Source of the DNA: Hoplostethus atlanticus
Lineage: Eukaryota > Chordata > Actinopteri > Trachichthyiformes > Trachichthyidae
Assembly: GCA_034670405.1 (NCBI GenBank)
Contig: JAXDDX010000005.1
Coordinates: forward strand, 1,621,001-1,685,000
DNA: 64,000 bases
Reading direction: 5' to 3'
Position 1 is the stretch's first letter. Every line of letters starts with the position of its first letter. Made by a program: the position numbers and the translations under genes. The notes under the pieces were generated by a model. The model had not been told where the DNA came from and searched no databases. It was given only the letters and a program-made list of their open reading frames with translations. Shown here piece by piece: positions 12,281-24,300 of this stretch.

Positions 12281-14402
12281 ACGAAGAGAGAGGGGAAACT
12301 CGCTGGGTGTTCCACATCAGAGACCTAGTCCTCTGAACAACAGAGAAGAGCAAGCTATCAGATTAATAGTGAGTCATTCTGTATGGTTCTCTGCTGTTCC
12401 AGACAGGAAGACAATCAGAGAACGGGGGGGCGGGGGGGGCATCGGCGGACAGCACTTGACATGAGTTCCTAAAGTGGAGATGAAATACAAGGACAGAAAG
12501 AAAAAAAAAGGAAACCAAAAAAAAAAAAAAAAAAAAAAAGTTCAATTACAGGATGTAGATTGTGAAGGCTTTTGTTGTTACGCAGCAAAAGGGAAGCGGT
12601 GCGGAGGTGCTTCAATAGAATCACCAAAGCAGGTGGGCATGTTCCGCGTTAGCCCACCTCATTAAAAAGGCTTCACTCCCTCTCTATGTAATGGCCATTA
12701 CGTGTCCCATTCAGATGACACACGCGGGGTGATCGCAATCGCACCTGCTTAAACTTAAAGCCAAAAGAATCACAAAAGAACTTTCTGAATGCGACGCTAT
12801 CTGAACATTTACAAAGAGATTAAAGGGTAGACAGTCTCAAACTAAATAAATTTGCTTTTAATCGCTTTGAACAGGAAGTCATGTCATTTCGAACGTCCCT
12901 ATCTGATGGTCTGATTCCCCCTCCTCTTTATTCAAATTATAACATGCCCATCTGACTTTTTCCGGCACAATGGGAAAAATTAAAAAGGGAAATGACCTTT
13001 CGTGGCAGCCATGATGGGAGAGTGAATGGCATTATTGTGCGCCAAGATTAATTTCGGCCCATTCTACGCTGCCCATTGAGAAAACAGAGGAGGGGCACTG
13101 ACGCCTCGCTGTAACTTTGGCTCGCTAATTGGCCGGTATATCATAGAGATGTTGAAAAACTTACAAGCGGCGGTGTGTTTTTTTTTTGATGCTGCCGATA
13201 GGAGTCGGTCCTACCGGTTGTGAGACTGCCGGCATCAAGCGGACCTTACACACACACACACACATCGGAAAAACGTGTTCCTTTGAGTTGCACTGCGCTA
13301 AGGGACGTGTTGTGGTGTGTGTTACAGTGGAGGTGATAAAACAGTCTTCAAAACCCGGATGTCACTCAGGCTGTGGTCCCACTGCAGCTGTTCAAACCAA
13401 CCTTACTGTATTGGGAGAGACAAATCCCACCTCCTTTAACTCCCATAAAACTCCCTCTCCGGCTCTCCTGCCAGTCCAGCAGTGTGTTCTGAGCCTCTAA
13501 TTCTCATTCTGACGGCTAAGTAGAAGGGGGGGGGCAATAATTACAGTCAGTCATAGATCCAGTCGTAGTACATCCATCCCTCCTTTCAAAGCAGTATTTT
13601 TAAGCTCAGCGTTTTCTCACCCAAAAGGGCCCTTTTTTCCCGCATGTGATGCCTTCTTTTTGTCGTGGCCCCCATAGTTCTGAGCTGACCCCCTCAGCCC
13701 CGTCTCCTGACTGATCACAGTGATGGTTTATTACTGTCGTCCCGGCGCTCTTATCTTTAGCCAGCAATGCTCATTTCCTTCCACAGATTTAAATGCAAAT
13801 GTGAAATTTAATGATAAATGCATTATCTGATAGGTGCGATAACACTGATTCACTGTCAGTATAAAATACACACCCCAGGGGGCTTCTAGCGAGCGAGCAC
13901 AACTTGCCCAAATCCACTTTTTTCTCTCTCCTCTTTTTTTTTTCTTCTTCTTCTAAATGCGTGTACCTGCAGTAAATTCTCTAGGTCATTTTCGGCATTA
14001 AAGGGAAACCGTGTTTTGTGTGTTCAGCAGTGCCGGGGTAGGCTATTGCTGTGCAGTAATTGCTGTGTAACTATCTTGTTCAAATGTATTATGCATCACT
14101 TTGATGAGGGTGGCTGTTAATAAAACTGGGGGCACAACAAGATCAAAAATATTTCCTGAACTCACAGCGAAAATGAGATTTTTCACAAAGAGACGATAAC
14201 GATATAAGCGCTCTTCTTCGGGCTAGTCTATTTTCAAGAACATATAGAGTGCAATGAAATTAACAGAAAAGCAATTACTATCCAATTCAACCCTGGTAAC
14301 TTAATGTACTGGTAAAGTGGTGGGTGTACACACATTTAGCTGATGACATCACACAGGCTCTCCGACGCTCTCTAGGTTAGATGCGAAAAGGCTTTTGCTT
14401 AC

Positions 14403-14504
14403 TTGGTCCGTCCCAGTCCTCTGGCCCGACCGCCGGATGTCTGCTCTTGTTGCTCTGTCCGTCCATCTCCGACTCTCCCGCTTCTCGGTTGCCGTCCTCC
14501 TCTC
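14403..14504 (-). CDS. zfpm2: zfpm2 (FOG2) coding exon 3: linker segment
   Basis: The 102-nt exon (phase 1 to phase 1) encodes residues 67-100, starting with the Gly split with exon 2 and ending ...VGPEDWDGP plus one base. The ending DWDGP just before an ELxxF block is the FOG2 signature at this junction; the middle, rich in Glu, Asn and Ser, is poorly conserved. The acceptor is TTTGCAG|GAGAGG behind a short pyrimidine-rich stretch, and the donor is CCAA|GTAAGC. Joining to exons 2 and 4 keeps one frame and gives Gly at the first junction and Arg (A|GA) at the second, where human FOG2 has Gly. The exon is symmetric and could be skipped in frame. Confidence 0.95.
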
Positions 14505-16429
14505 CTGCAAAGCGGACAAACGGTGAGTGACGCTGCGAGTCGAGTTCATTTACGCGAAACAACGATCGAATTGTCGCGCAGTTGATGCGGAGTGTTGACG
14601 ACGCAAATAGAAGGACGTGGACAGGACACTGAGCACCACTCAACCCAAATGTAATGTTTAACGACATCTTATTGAATTAAACTCTGCATTATGGGCTGCA
14701 CTGTCCTTCCAAAGGGTATATTCTTGTAGTTATTAGACATTATCCCCGCAGAAGAAATCAGTCACCTAGTTTAACTCCTTCCATCCTTTAATCTTTGAGT
14801 CTCACAAGCTGCAATGATGCAAGCTATTGTCATGCATGTCGTGCATGGTTTGCATGTGTGTGTATGTATATATATGTATGTGTGTATATGTACAGTACGT
14901 CTCCATGTGTGTGTGTGTGACTGTGAGCTCACTGGGTCCAGCTGCACACTTACGTAAAGGAGTTCCCATGAGTGCTTGCAGGAACAGGAGGAAACCCCAT
15001 GGAACAGGAAGGAAAGCAATGTGTGGGAGAGGGACGGCTATTTATTACCGTTTGATCTATTGTGGAGCGAGCTAGAATGTGTGTTATAGGATGTGGAGCT
15101 GATTTACAGTCTCGGGGCTCACGGAGGCCATGCTAGGGTATATTTGGGTATCTCTGCCCAGGATGTAAGTGCTTAAAGACCTCGTTAAAAAACAGACTCC
15201 GCCTACCAGCGGGGCAGCCGTAACGCTGACGGGAGCGCTCGCCGAACGTTCTTAGATGCACTTTCTGGTAAAAAAAAATAAAAAAATCTATTTTTGCACG
15301 CCTATAGTAAGTCCAGTTTGTACTCAAAGTTTATAGGCACATAAATCAGTGGTAAGTAGGTGCCCCTAGTGTGGTGCTCTAAATAAATCCAATGTGGCTG
15401 ACACAGTGGTTGCTCAGACTGTCTCTCCGAACTCGGCGCGAGTGAGAGCGAACCTGCTCGGGGCATGTGGTGCTAGTCGGTAGTTTGCGGAGGGACATTT
15501 CTCTCACTTTTGTCACCATATCTTTTTCATCCCTTTGATGTTTTAAACCCAATAGTGTACGGTCAAGGACAGGCCCGGATTACTACAATGGATTATTACA
15601 CTTCATACACTCAACAAGGGAAGGCAGGGATGAGTAAAGGGGTTGTACGCAAATATATTAGGATGATGAAGACTATGTCATTAAGATATGGCTTAGTGGA
15701 GTCATGAAATGCATCATCAAATCATAAATATCAACACGTGATGGGATATAGCTGCCATATGGTTGTTTACCACAGCCATATCAGGGGTTTTTCACCCCCC
15801 CCCACTGCTTCCAAAAGGCATTTCAGACTGCTAGTTATCACACTTCCAGTGACAACTGCCACAGGACACACACCACTCACTCCAGCCCCCGTCCGTTCTC
15901 AGTTAGGTTAATCTCCAGATCAAGCACACACACACACCATGCTTGTTTAGCTTTTTTTTTTTTTTTTGACATGGCTCACTTCAAAGAAGGTAGCAAACAT
16001 CGCCAAAAGGATGGCAGCTTTCTGCCTCACCCTGAAAGAGGAGAAGTAGATGAAGAGAAAAAAAAAAGGGATACGGAAGGGAAGTCTGCAGAAATGTCCT
16101 ACTTACAGTACCATGAGGTCATTATGACCCAGTTTTGCTTATGCAAGTGTCTGCTTGGGCTGGCGATTTTTCCCCCCCTCCTTCTTCCCTCTCCCAGTAT
16201 ATTATCAGGGAGCCCACTCAACTAAATTCCCCCACTATTTATTGTTGGGCTCGGAGAAACCTCTTTAGCATACCGGGCTCGTATTATGACGAGGATAACA
16301 AAAGGCGTATATCAACAGTTCCTTCCAATGGAGCGGAGTTTGAAAAAAAAAAAGAAAAAGCCGGGGAGATAACATTAAAGGCACTACCTTGATCTCAGGC
16401 GAACATGTTAAGCCCTGTAACGAAACGTA

Positions 16430-16960
16430 TTGGAAGTGTTTAATTACAGCCCGGGAAATGAAGCTACAAGATGATTCCTTAATTAAGCAGTGATTAAGGA
16501 TTTTCTGCCTTCTATCTAACACAGTTTGCAGTGCATTTTAAACACAATCGGCCAGGCAACCTCACAGGGAACAATGTCACAGGGCTTTGATGAAGTTTCC
16601 TGCACAAATGTCACTAGGAAAAAAAAGGAAGAAGTGCTGCACCAGCACTCCTTTGCTTACTGTACACTATGATAAAAAAGGAACAACTTGGAATACACGG
16701 TGACCCATCTTTATGGCTCCATAACGCACGAGGCTATTTCGACCTTTCTGTTATAGAAATAGATTGATCAAGGCTCCATTTCCTCCGGAGAGGTCTAGTG
16801 TGAGCAATAGAGATTCTACCTTGTTTCATCATTTGAATGGAACGCCGCCGCAGTCTTATCGAGGGAGACAGATTGTCAATGATCATCCTCTACATTATCG
16901 CCTAGATCATAATTTACATCTGGCTTAGGTTCCTTTTCCCCCGTGCAATCAAATGGAGAC
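16430..16960. promoter_or_regulatory. CNE-like block in intron 2
   Basis: Contains TTAATTACAG, CCTTAATTAAGCAGTGATTAAGG (near 16477-16500) and GATTGATCAAGG, with no long simple repeat. The TTAATTAA core with flanking GATTAA sites suggests homeodomain binding. Confidence 0.3.
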
Positions 16961-17499
16961 ACTTAAGGGTGAGTGAGAGAGGGCTGCAGAACAGACGGGG
17001 ACGGGGAGGGCTGGGGGGAGCAGAGCGGGCCCTGCTGGGTGCAGGGTTGGCGGGCATGCAAGAGGAGCCAGTGAGCTGTTAAAATCAGCCCTATCACTGC
17101 TCTATCAAAGGACAGCTACTCTAGCCAAATCGCAGCCACACGCAGCGTGCCACACATTCAGGTCAATAAGCTTATAGGCGATTTACACAAACAACTCCTC
17201 GAGCAAGGTAGCAACAAAGTCATATTGGCTTTTTCTCTCCCTTTTAGCATTGTCTCTGCCAAGGAAGCCCTTGAAAATGTCAATCTCTCGTGCGCGACTT
17301 TAAGGAGCTCAGAGCACTCTAATCCTGACCGTTGAGCCTCGAGACAGGTCGCTGTTTCTGCAAAACGCTGGGTACGAGTATTGTTAACTCTTATACTGTA
17401 TGGGATTGCACATTTCTATATTATATGTTTGGAATGATTACAGGCTGGTTCTAGGTTTAAGAGACGACTCTAACCCCGCTGCCACTTTGCTAAACTCAT

Positions 17500-18080
17500 C
17501 ACAATCTTGCCATCCTAGTATTAGAGCCATGGCAATCTAATATTAGGGAAATGCACCGCCATCCCCCGAGCAGCAGTAGTGCTAGTCAGTTGATATTGCA
17601 TATTTGGTTGTTGATACAGATTATGCTGCAACAGATAAAGTCAATTCCGAGCAAGCAACCTTTTTCACCAAAGTCAAGCATAGCTGTAAGACGTCTCCGC
17701 TATCTGAAAAATAGGGTTCAATTGCATGCAATTTGTGGCAGGCAGAGCACTCCAATGGAGGGAGGCTATTAGCGAAATGCCTCGCCACTGTCTCTTTAAA
17801 TGCCAATAAATTCCCCATCATTACAGAATCTGGCAGTTTTCCTCCCTGTCTGCAGCCTGGGTCTTTATCTCACTCTGCCTCAGTCTCTGAGCATGTAGAT
17901 CTGGCCCAGTTAGATTGTCATACTTAACAAACATTAATGATTAATTTCCTCCACTGAGTCAAATGGGGCTAAAGGGATGACTCGATTCATCTTATCGCGC
18001 CTGCAAATTAGCATTTCCACCATATTCTCCCCGCATCGACTGTGCATTTAAAATTCCACATTTACCATTCTGGGCACTGG
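17500..18080. promoter_or_regulatory. CNE-like block in intron 2
   Basis: Non-repetitive AT-rich sequence with a CAATTGCATGCAATTTG near-palindrome (17708-17724) and several TAAT cores. Candidate enhancer on composition alone. Confidence 0.25.
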
Positions 18081-19959
18081 TAGCTGTGGCGAAAGAGACG
18101 ATCTTCTCCCTCTCTCTGTGTTGCTGGAGATCCTGATTACTTCTGCGTTACACAAAAGAGTGGCGTAATTAATTCTGCCCACTTTTTCTGTTTATTACTG
18201 GACGTCTCCGACCGCCGCGAGTCAAATCACTCACCGCGGGGTCGTTCCAAGGGGGTCAAGGTGGGTTTGTTATTCGCTATGTTGAGACATGGTAACATCC
18301 AGGTACTCTTCAACTGTGATGAATTACAAAATGATGAGGCGGGGCGGAGGCATTTTTCTTTTGAGTCTATTTAGAGGAAACTGGTGCACAAGAACGTTCA
18401 CATTTAGTCACGCTGGATGGAGTCTGACTCATATGCAATCGCTGGGATCGGGAATCGTGCAGTATGAGTTGCGGGAAAACCGCGCAATGTTGTTTCACAA
18501 AAAAGGTATTTTACATCTGGGATACGGGGACACATGGGGCATGTAAATCTACTGTCACAGCTAACTAAGGAAGTCATTTGTCATCAGAAAACACTTGGAA
18601 CGCCAAAAAAAAAAAAAAAAGGAACAGCTTGTGGCAATACCCTGTGCTGAACTTCAGACGCCCCCTTCCTCATATCCACCCCCCCGCCCCCCACCGCAAC
18701 AATAAAAGAGCGGGTAAAACAGCAAGGTGAAATTTCACAATTTCAGTAAAAAAAAAACCCAGATGCCTTTCAGTAAATAAAAAATGGTATCTCTCTTACA
18801 ATTATGGAGCTAGGTGTGTCAATAGAGTATAAATCTCAGGGCCGTGTTCATCCATGTGCTCTTCACAAGCGGGGGCTCCATAAATGTGAAATTGACCGAG
18901 CAGGAGAAGTTGTTTGAAGAAAGATTCCTTTTTTTTTTTTTTTTTTTTAAATCGCAAGGAAAAGCCAAGGTTATTTCTTAAGATATGTGCCGTTTATTTT
19001 TTTTTTGTAGGTAAGCAGACCCCCTCTAATTTCATGTGTATTAAAACCGGTTTTCTTTCTCTCCGGGTCTCTTCTATTCTAGCGAGCTACTTCATTTCAC
19101 ACCCGCGTATTTTGTTTCAGAGCCATTATGTGTGGTGTCACTGACGAGGCCCCCTCAATCATTTCATGGTGGATGAGTGGGTATTGCTAGAACTGTAGCC
19201 GATACGCCCTCCCGAATAGTTTGAGGTGTACGCACGCGGCGGAAAGCACAATTTAACGTATTATAGATGACATAGAGTATACGGGGGAGGGGGGGCATTT
19301 TGGAGGAATGTCTACAGGGATGGGACCGAGTGTCAATTGGTGATGCTCACAGTCGGGCATCGGTGGAATTTTACAAAGCATTTCTGCCATTTCATGTCTA
19401 ATGGGCCTCTAGTATGGTAAATGTTGGTGACTGCCACTTGCATCTTGCATAGGACATCAATGAGAGGCACCAAAGTCCAACGAGTCATGACACCAATGGC
19501 CGAACGGGGTTGTGGAGTCAAACCATCGGGCCCCCAAGTCTCAGGCCAACACGGGACGTCAAGGTGCTCCATCCACTTTATCTAGGGGAGCCCCTTTTCT
19601 GCAAGGGTAAGGCAAATGCCTGAGTCTTTGGTGGCATTCAACTTCTTGACCTCTGCGCCTTTAAGCGGCTTTGCTACTTCACCGCACTCTGATCAAAGTT
19701 AATAAGTGCTTCATATGTTAATGAAAATTGGTACTCCTCTTTGTGTTCCTACAGCTTTTTAATACCTATTATAGGCTGAAACTTTTAATGGAGGTTTTAG
19801 GTCCCCCTGACAAGCCCATTTCAGAGAGTGACTACACAGATACAAGGCTAAGCTAAGACCAGAGAGTCACTGCTCAGTGGAGGAACCTTACACGGGAGAC
19901 CTTATTCTCCGGGAAGCAGCAGAAGATAAAGGCCATGGGATGAGTGGCTGCTTTAAAAC

Positions 19960-20260
19960 CCACGTTCAAGTCCGCACAGGGCTAATTACAGCACGCCATC
20001 ACATTTGAGAGGGTTTAGTTAATCAAGGGGGCTCTCTTTTTCCTCCTATAGTCGAGGAATAACACACTTAAACCAGTTAATGCGGCCAGGATTGCGTCCC
20101 GTTTTAATTCACGGCGGTTTCACATAAGTGGGGTAAATTTAAGCCACTCAGACATAGGTTGAAATTAGTTTTAAAGAGATCTAATTGAGGAGCGGATCAT
20201 GGGGGAAATGGCTACACCTGATGATTGCACACAACTTGCCAGAAGGAGAAGGAAAGGAAA
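19960..20260. promoter_or_regulatory. CNE-like block in intron 2
   Basis: Contains GTTAATCAAG, CCAGTTAATGCGG and ATCTAATTGAGG, with no microsatellite. Candidate regulatory DNA, low certainty. Confidence 0.25.
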
Positions 20261-21756
20261 AAAAATAATAAAAAATGAAATTTGGATAGTACATCATTTG
20301 GGTCTTAGGCTGCAGTGGGAGATTTAGCTAAGCTTAGATAGCAAAAGTAATAAAAAAAAAAAAATCTGACTAGTAAAGCATGTATATGACAAGGGACAGA
20401 TTACTAGTGTCCCGGAAAAGGAGCATTTGGCATTTTGGATTGCTATTTAGTTTGACTTTATTCATAAACACAGGGAACTGAAGGGAGATTTCGGGGGACG
20501 GTCTCTCACACGGTCTTATCCAAGACAATGGGAACATCAAATGGTTTTTTTGACAAGGTTCTTTGAAGATTTTAGGAAGTTGTACTTTTTTTTTGCCCAC
20601 CAATGTGTCCCTCGCCATCTATTTTATAGCTACCCCGCCACCACCACGCTGTAATTTGAAGTTTTGGTGTGGATATATTATTAAGGAGACAAAGGGTAAA
20701 GCAGAAGGAGGCTTTGCTGGTAATTGCCATTTTCAAAACAATTGCGCCTTTCAACTTTTCTTGAGAACAAAAGGAAAAGCATTATTGATACGATTACCGG
20801 GGCACAGCCTACCTGAAACATGAAAAGATTTTTTTTTTTTTCTGGGGGGGACGTCTTCAATAATGTAATCCCACGAGGCACATCAGTTTAGAAGTGTGAA
20901 AAAAAATTATTCAAAAACAATTTCTCTTTGAAAGGAGGAAGAAGAGGCAGACATTCAAAGCGTTGGATTCTTCATTAAAAAGTCAAATTTGTGGCATTCG
21001 TGCGCCAGCGAGAGTGGGGACACCTGGGGTAGCGAAAGCCATGCGACCGGGGGGTAAGGATGGGGTGGGGGGGACGGTGGTGCAACTCTGTCATCTTCAC
21101 ACTGTAACCTGGAGCAGACCACAAATTAGCTCCTGTGATGGCAAGGTGTGACCAAAAATGAAACAAACATACAAAGGAGCAATCTAATTGAATTGGAGTT
21201 CAAAGAGGACTTGGGCGCGTTTTGGGCGCTTTATAGTTGCTGGACCTCCGAGCAGTAGCAGGTGCTGCTGAGTGTTCAGAGACGCTTTAGCCCGGGCTCA
21301 AAGGGAAGTGCTACGGCTCTCCAGCGCGTCGCCGCACTGTAGCGCACCTTCACAGGGCTATCACAGAGGAAGAGCCAGCCAGTGTCGCCGATGCCATCTC
21401 TCCCTCTCAGATCAAACCCCTGCTCTTGGGCGGATTGCAGGGGGGATCAAATATCAAAATGGGTAGTTTCAACTCGAGGCCGTGATGCCGGAGAAATTCT
21501 GATGCGGTTGCAAGTTCTGCCAGATTGGTGTCCGGGTTTCATTTAACACACGGTGTGAACATGTTGAGGAATTTTATTAGGACGCCATTGGCAGGATTCT
21601 AACTTATTTTTGATGCTAAGGGATGTTTAACACATTGTCTTCATATTAGGTATCTGACATTGTTTCAAAAGAGCGCCGTGCAAGATGGTAGTTTGGGTGT
21701 AAATGAACTTTACTGGAGTAAAAAAAAGAAAAAAAAGAAGCGTAAATGATGATAAC

Positions 21757-21915
21757 CTTTGTTGCAGAAGTACTCCATGTCTTCACAGCTCATGTTCTCC
21801 GTCTCAAACTCGGCAGAGAAGTTCTCCTCCACAGAGAACTCGTCTTTGGCCAAGAGCTCGTTCTCCTCGGAGACACACTCCTCCTCCTCTTCCTCCAGGC
21901 CATCCTCCAGAGGAC
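21757..21915 (-). CDS. zfpm2: zfpm2 (FOG2) coding exon 2: acidic N-terminal segment
   Basis: The 159-nt exon (phase 1 to phase 1) encodes residues 14-66, beginning [19 protein letters not shown] and ending [12 protein letters not shown] plus the first base of a Gly codon. The acidic run after PLED and the ending [15 protein letters not shown] match vertebrate FOG2 and not FOG1, which diverges here. No catalytic or zinc-binding signature lies in this exon. The donor is AAAG|GTTATC. The acceptor is CTCAG|GTCC, with only a short pyrimidine stretch preceded by a long (TG)n tract, which is unusual. Met55 (start at 21793) has an A at -3 and could initiate translation if transcription began inside intron 1. 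Length divisible by three and symmetric phase mean the exon can be skipped in frame. Confidence 0.96.
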
Positions 21916-21923
21916 CTGAGGGA

Positions 21924-21940
21924 ACACACACACACACATG

Positions 21941-21988
<48 letters not shown>
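21924..21988 (+). repeat. (CA)n microsatellite abutting the exon 2 acceptor
   Basis: Two CA blocks (21924-21938 and 21944-21988) split by TGTAT. On the transcript this is a (UG)n tract ending about 8 nt before the exon 2 acceptor AG, where a polypyrimidine tract is expected. UG repeats bind TDP-43 and CELF proteins in other genes. The tract length is likely to vary between individuals. Confidence 0.95.
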
Positions 21989-21990
<2 letters not shown>

Positions 21991-22749
21991 GGAGATGTTC
22001 AGTAGTTTCATCACATCCTTCAGGCTCTCAGGAAAAACTTCAGCCTTTCCTTGTTTCCTTTGTTGAGACACTACAAATGCAGATACAATACAGAGCACCG
22101 CGCTGCAGTGTACTCCGCATGCTCTACATGCTCAGATATTCAGTATAGACAAAGATAAGGCCACGTCAATAAAGAATGTTATTATACCAGAAACATTCAC
22201 AAAGCTCTTACATAAGAGTTATTGAAAAAAAATCCTTCTGAGACTTTTCTGAAAAAAAAAAAAAGAAACGAGCTGACATGCAGCCAAGGTGAGCGTCGAT
22301 GTTAATCCCGCTACCTGCAAAACAAAAACCTCACAGAAAAGGGGAAGGGGGAGGGAAAAAAAAAAAAAAAAAAGTTCCTTTCCAGACTTTTCACACGAGC
22401 ATCGGCATGGGAGGAGGAAAGAAAATACTCTTATTAATTTGTTAGCCTTATCACAGGGTACAATGTTGATTTTCCATTTACATTCCATGCCTCCGGGTAA
22501 TACACCAGTGCAATCTTAAAGGAGACACTTTTCCGTGTGATTAATTTTTCCCCCCTCTGTGCAATATTATTTCTTTAAATCTAAACGATTCCAGAGTTTT
22601 GCTCGTAGCTGTACATCTATTTTGCTATTTGCATATTACCATTTTTGCTTCAATCAAGGGCGTTGATGGAATTACTGTACTGCTACCTGAATTGTATTAG
22701 TTCTGAAAAACATCTCGCCCCGCATTTGAATGTTATTAAGATAATGTGC

Positions 22750-22946
<197 letters not shown>

Positions 22947-23559
22947 AAACATGGCCCCCGAAGTCTCCACGGGAATTACCAGAGTAAAGAAACGACGGTG
23001 CGTTTCCAGTTTGAGGGTTAGTTCACCATTTGAGGTGATACACTCCCTGGCAGGCCGGTGGAAGCCTGTATCATTTTTCGCGACAAAATAAAAGTCTCCC
23101 CTCTCTGGCTGGTGACGGTGTGTTTAAACTGGGAGTGAATAATCATATCAAAAACCGCTGTTGTCACCGCCTGCTAGATGTGAATGCTCCCTCTCTTTCC
23201 GCCTGTCACACATGAGCTATGTTGCAGCCTCTTGTGCATCATCCTTGAGCTCAAACAGAGTATGTACACTGATATCCTCTCGACACCTTTCAATGTGTTT
23301 GTTCTATTGTGACGGGGGTGAGCCCCTTGGCTTTAATAAAGCAATAATTTCAGTTCAGAAAGTGGGTGCTGGCGTGCCTCTCCTGTTTCTCTTTCTTCCC
23401 GTGCAGAGCCTCATAAAAGACCCCCTGATCTCCGCAAACCACTCGTTCTTTTCATTAGTCTTATAAATTACTCCTTTGTAGAGCCCTACATCTGCAGGAG
23501 CCCTGGACATGAAAAGAATTAGCGCACAGATCTCTAATAGACACTGCGGCGGGGGGAAA

Positions 23560-24300
23560 GAGTGGCGCTTTAAATTAGGATACAGTTCTTTACGATCTTA
23601 TCAGGGCGCCTTCTGCTGATTCGCCGAGGAGTGAAGTGAGGCGTGAAGTGACTCGATGAGTCTACCATCGCTTAAGATGATATTGGGAGATAAATATCGC
23701 GGTATCAAGGGGAGATTGCATGAGTGGCGTTAAATGCTTCTGCCGAGGCAATTGAAGGCGGCGTGAATGGCGGGAGTGTGTGTGTGTGTGTGTGTGTTGG
23801 GGGGTGGGGGTGGGATGCATTTCTATACACACTCTGTACACATTCCATTACACAGCTGAATAAGAACTGTGTGTACAACTAAACGATTCTTCCTTGTTGC
23901 TGGCAAACAGAGTAATACCATTGCACCGTTGGAAAATAGACCTACAGTGCCGTTGCGATAATAAGGGTAAAGGGAGATTAAAGATAAACTTCATGGTCAA
24001 TAAGACACAAAGATTAGGCAGATAAGATGAGATAGAATTGGGGTTTAATAGACTCAGAATATGGCCATCTCAGCTCCCCACTCTAACAGATACTAACTAA
24101 AATGGAGCGTTTTCAAGGCGATCCAGATACTCCAGGTTCTCACTGTGCATATGGAGAAATGAAATACTCCACACAGTCAGGGACATTAAAGTGGGCCTGA
24201 TGGCTACTTCTTGGGGATTAGATTACCAAAGTTTGCTCGCATTCTCACATGTTTAGTTTATTATACAGTATTCATTGCATGGAGAGACCTGAAATTATTT
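23560..24300. promoter_or_regulatory. CNE-like block with several GATA motifs upstream of exon 2
   Basis: Apart from a GT tract at about 23776-23806, this is single-copy AT-rich DNA with CTTATCA (23597-23603), AGATAAA (23688-23694 and 23982-23988), AGATAAG (24020-24026) and AGATAG (24030-24035). It lies 1.6-2.4 kb on the 5' side of exon 2. Confidence 0.3.

Larger units (their letters stand above)
337..14402 (-). other. zfpm2: zfpm2 intron 3 (14.1 kb)
   Basis: Bounded by the exon 3 donor (14402-14401) and the exon 4 acceptor (338-337). It is crowded with simple repeats: CA/GT tracts, CT tracts, and poly-C, poly-A and poly-T runs. A diverged copy of the dispersed repeat lies at about 11560-11800, and a plus-strand exon-like unit at 11072-11430. 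Stretches at about 3.6-4.3, 9.2-10.6, 12.7-13.1 and 13.7-14.3 kb are largely free of simple repeats and hold short TAAT-type motifs, so they may contain regulatory DNA. The open frames (up to 243 aa near 5.8-6.5 kb) run through GT/CA repeats and match no family I know. Confidence 0.85.
14505..21756 (-). other. zfpm2: zfpm2 intron 2 (7.3 kb)
   Basis: Bounded by the exon 2 donor (21756-21755) and the exon 3 acceptor (14506-14505). Compared with intron 3 it has few long microsatellites and much AT-rich single-copy sequence with homeodomain-type TAATTA/TTAATTAA cores. The blocks at about 16.43-16.96, 17.5-18.08 and 19.96-20.26 kb look most like conserved non-coding elements and are listed separately. 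I see no exon-like segment in it. Confidence 0.85.

Noticed and set aside
19333-19572. 79-aa minus-strand frame without low-complexity sequence
   Set aside because: It looks less repetitive than most, but I recognise no family and see no clear splice sites. A protein search would decide.
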